This document shows, in pieces, positions 5,464-6,464 of a stretch of DNA of 6,464 nt (its first letter is position 1; each line of letters starts with the position of its first letter). The notes under the pieces are model-generated. The model was not told the origin of the DNA. It made no database searches and was given only the letters and a program-made list of their open reading frames with translations. The stretch is from Candidatus Poseidoniaceae archaeon (lineage in GTDB: Archaea; Thermoplasmatota; Poseidoniia; Poseidoniales; Poseidoniaceae). A program made the position numbers and the translations under genes. The DNA lies in contig JAKMGM010000138.1 of NCBI GenBank assembly GCA_022424925.1, positions 1 through 6,464 of the forward strand, given 5' to 3'.

Positions 5464-6464
5464 TCAAAATGTAATCCAACTACGGTTGTATGATTCAAGG
5501 ACAACCAGGAAAACGAGGTAAATCAGAATCATTGTGTACCCTTCCCATTTTCTAAACTCGTAAGAGGTTCGCATCATGAGTAACGCAATGCTGCACCCGA
5601 GAACGGTGAATGGAATCAGGATGAACACAATGAAATCAAAACCAGTGGATGAGATTGGTAGGGGATGGATTAATCCTGCAAGCCCTATTGAGAGTAAAGG
5701 GTCAGTGATGTTTGAACCAATCAACGTGCCTATAGCAACGCCTTGGCTTCGCTTCGAGGCCATCAAAGCGATGGTGAGTTCAGGTAATGAGGTTCCAATT
5801 CCGGAGACAGTGGTGCCGACAATCGCTTGTGGAACGTTCAATTCTAGCGCCAGAATGCTTGCATATTCAACGAGGTGGTGTGCAGCAAAAATAGCGAAAG
5901 CAAGCCCTCCAATAACCATGACAATGTAGGCTGCAGTGCTCCAATTGGAACCGCGAACCTGGACTTCGTCTCTGTCTTGTTCTTCCTCCATTTGGATGAC
6001 TTTTCTGTGTTTGAGAAGCCATGCGATATAGATGATATACAAACTGACTAAAATCCCTGCTTCCCAACGCTCAAGAGTGTATCCAGTGAGCAGGAAGAAA
6101 GTGAGAATAAGCACCGCAAGAAGCATAATCAATCCATCACGCTTCAGCCATGATTCACGGATTTTAAGCCCATTCTTAACGACTACAATTCCCATTATGA
6201 GGGTGATTTGAACAAAAACTGAACCGAGAATGGAACCGATTGCAAAGTCTGCAACTTCGGGCGACGTAGGGACATCCACTGCTGCGGTAGTTGTCACAAG
6301 TATTTCGGGAAGTGAGGTACCAATCGATACGATTGTAAGACCTATCACCACTTCGGGAAGGCCAACTCTCCGAGCCAAGCCTTTGGCGCCTTCAATGAAA
6401 AAATCAGCAGAGAAAATCAGCAGACCAAGTGCCAAACAGGCAATGACAAACGTGATTGCTAAAC
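5464..6464 (-). CDS. Sodium/calcium exchanger family (CaCA) membrane protein, N-terminus cut by window edge
   Basis: The frame is open from the stop at 5464 to the window edge, giving 332 visible residues; the true start lies just outside. A TTG at 6433-6435 would split the first membrane helix and is not a likely start. CaCA proteins exchange Ca2+ (or other cations) for Na+, K+ or H+ across the cytoplasmic membrane, using two inverted repeats. Both repeats are visible: GTSLPE at 48-53 and again at 223-228, each with the ion-binding Glu. The partner helix of repeat 2 has GSNITD at 249-254, which keeps the Ser and Asp positions known from the archaeal exchanger NCX_Mj. In repeat 1 the matching site reads GSVFVQ (80-85), so the usual Asn residues are replaced by Val and Gln. 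A short charged loop (about 154-171) separates the two halves, and about ten membrane helices are expected. The closest type is the prokaryotic YrbG/NCX_Mj group. Ion specificity is uncertain because of the altered repeat. The acyl-CoA dehydrogenase follows 38 bases downstream. Confidence 0.92.
   Translation of the reverse strand, partial: LAITFVIACLALGLLIFSADFFIEGAKGLARRVGLPEVVIGLTIVSIGTSLPEILVTTTAAVDVPTSPEVADFAIGSILGSVFVQITLIMGIVVVKNGLKIRESWLKRDGLIMLLAVLILTFFLLTGYTLERWEAGILVSLYIIYIAWLLKHRKVIQMEEEQDRDEVQVRGSNWSTAAYIVMVIGGLAFAIFAAHHLVEYASILALELNVPQAIVGTTVSGIGTSLPELTIALMASKRSQGVAIGTLIGSNITDPLLSIGLAGLIHPLPISSTGFDFIVFILIPFTVLGCSIALLMMRTSYEFRKWEGYTMILIYLVFLVVLESYNRSWITF

Noticed and set aside
5576..5929. 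117-codon plus-strand open frame inside the exchanger gene
   Set aside because: It lies antisense to the conserved second repeat of the CaCA protein and has no independent support.
6433..6435. TTG as start of the exchanger
   Set aside because: The frame stays open upstream to the window edge with hydrophobic residues that complete the first membrane helix, so the gene is better treated as partial.
1..6464. CRISPR array, tRNA or rRNA genes, insertion sequences, attachment sites
   Set aside because: No spaced direct repeats, cloverleaf-like segments, transposase motifs or terminal inverted repeats were seen by eye. Almost every base is inside a supported gene, and no gap exceeds 86 bases.

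Overview
The window is a compact, gene-dense piece of a microbial chromosome with intermediate GC content. It holds seven protein-coding genes, two of them cut by the window edges, and no RNA genes, mobile elements or CRISPR. The best guess at the host is a planktonic marine euryarchaeon of the Marine Group II (Poseidoniales) type. The reasons are a TATA-like element in a divergent intergenic region, mostly weak or absent Shine-Dalgarno sequences, a membrane-anchored subtilase, and bacterial-type metabolic genes in a streamlined layout. This is an inference: no taxonomic marker gene is present, and a bacterial host cannot be excluded.

Layout: (1) 1-1378, minus strand: an N-terminally membrane-anchored S8 (subtilisin-like) peptidase whose C-terminus lies outside the window. 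(2) 1449-1997, plus strand: oligoribonuclease Orn, divergent from the peptidase across 70 bp. (3) 2910-3503 and 1998-2864, minus strand: a MocA-type molybdenum cofactor cytidylyltransferase followed by an XdhC/CoxI-family protein, probably one operon for maturing the cofactor of a molybdenum hydroxylase. (4) 3590-4282, plus strand: an unrecognised protein with a strongly acidic C-terminal part, divergent from mocA across 86 bp. (5) 5464-6464 and 4277-5425, minus strand: a CaCA-family cation exchanger (N-terminus outside the window) followed by an MCAD-like acyl-CoA dehydrogenase, 38 bp apart.

The gene pairs suggest two small transcription units on the minus strand (exchanger then dehydrogenase; mocA then xdhC). 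Single plus-strand genes sit between them, and each ends directly against a minus-strand gene: orn and xdhC abut with no gap, and the acidic protein and the dehydrogenase overlap by 6 bp. Apart from the mocA-xdhC pair there is little evidence that these genes share one pathway. The enzyme that mocA and xdhC would serve is not in the window.

I found no convincing undescribed multi-gene system. The points most worth checking are the unknown acidic protein, the orphan mocA-xdhC pair, the altered first ion-binding repeat of the exchanger, and a bacterial/mitochondrial-type Orn if the host is indeed an archaeon.
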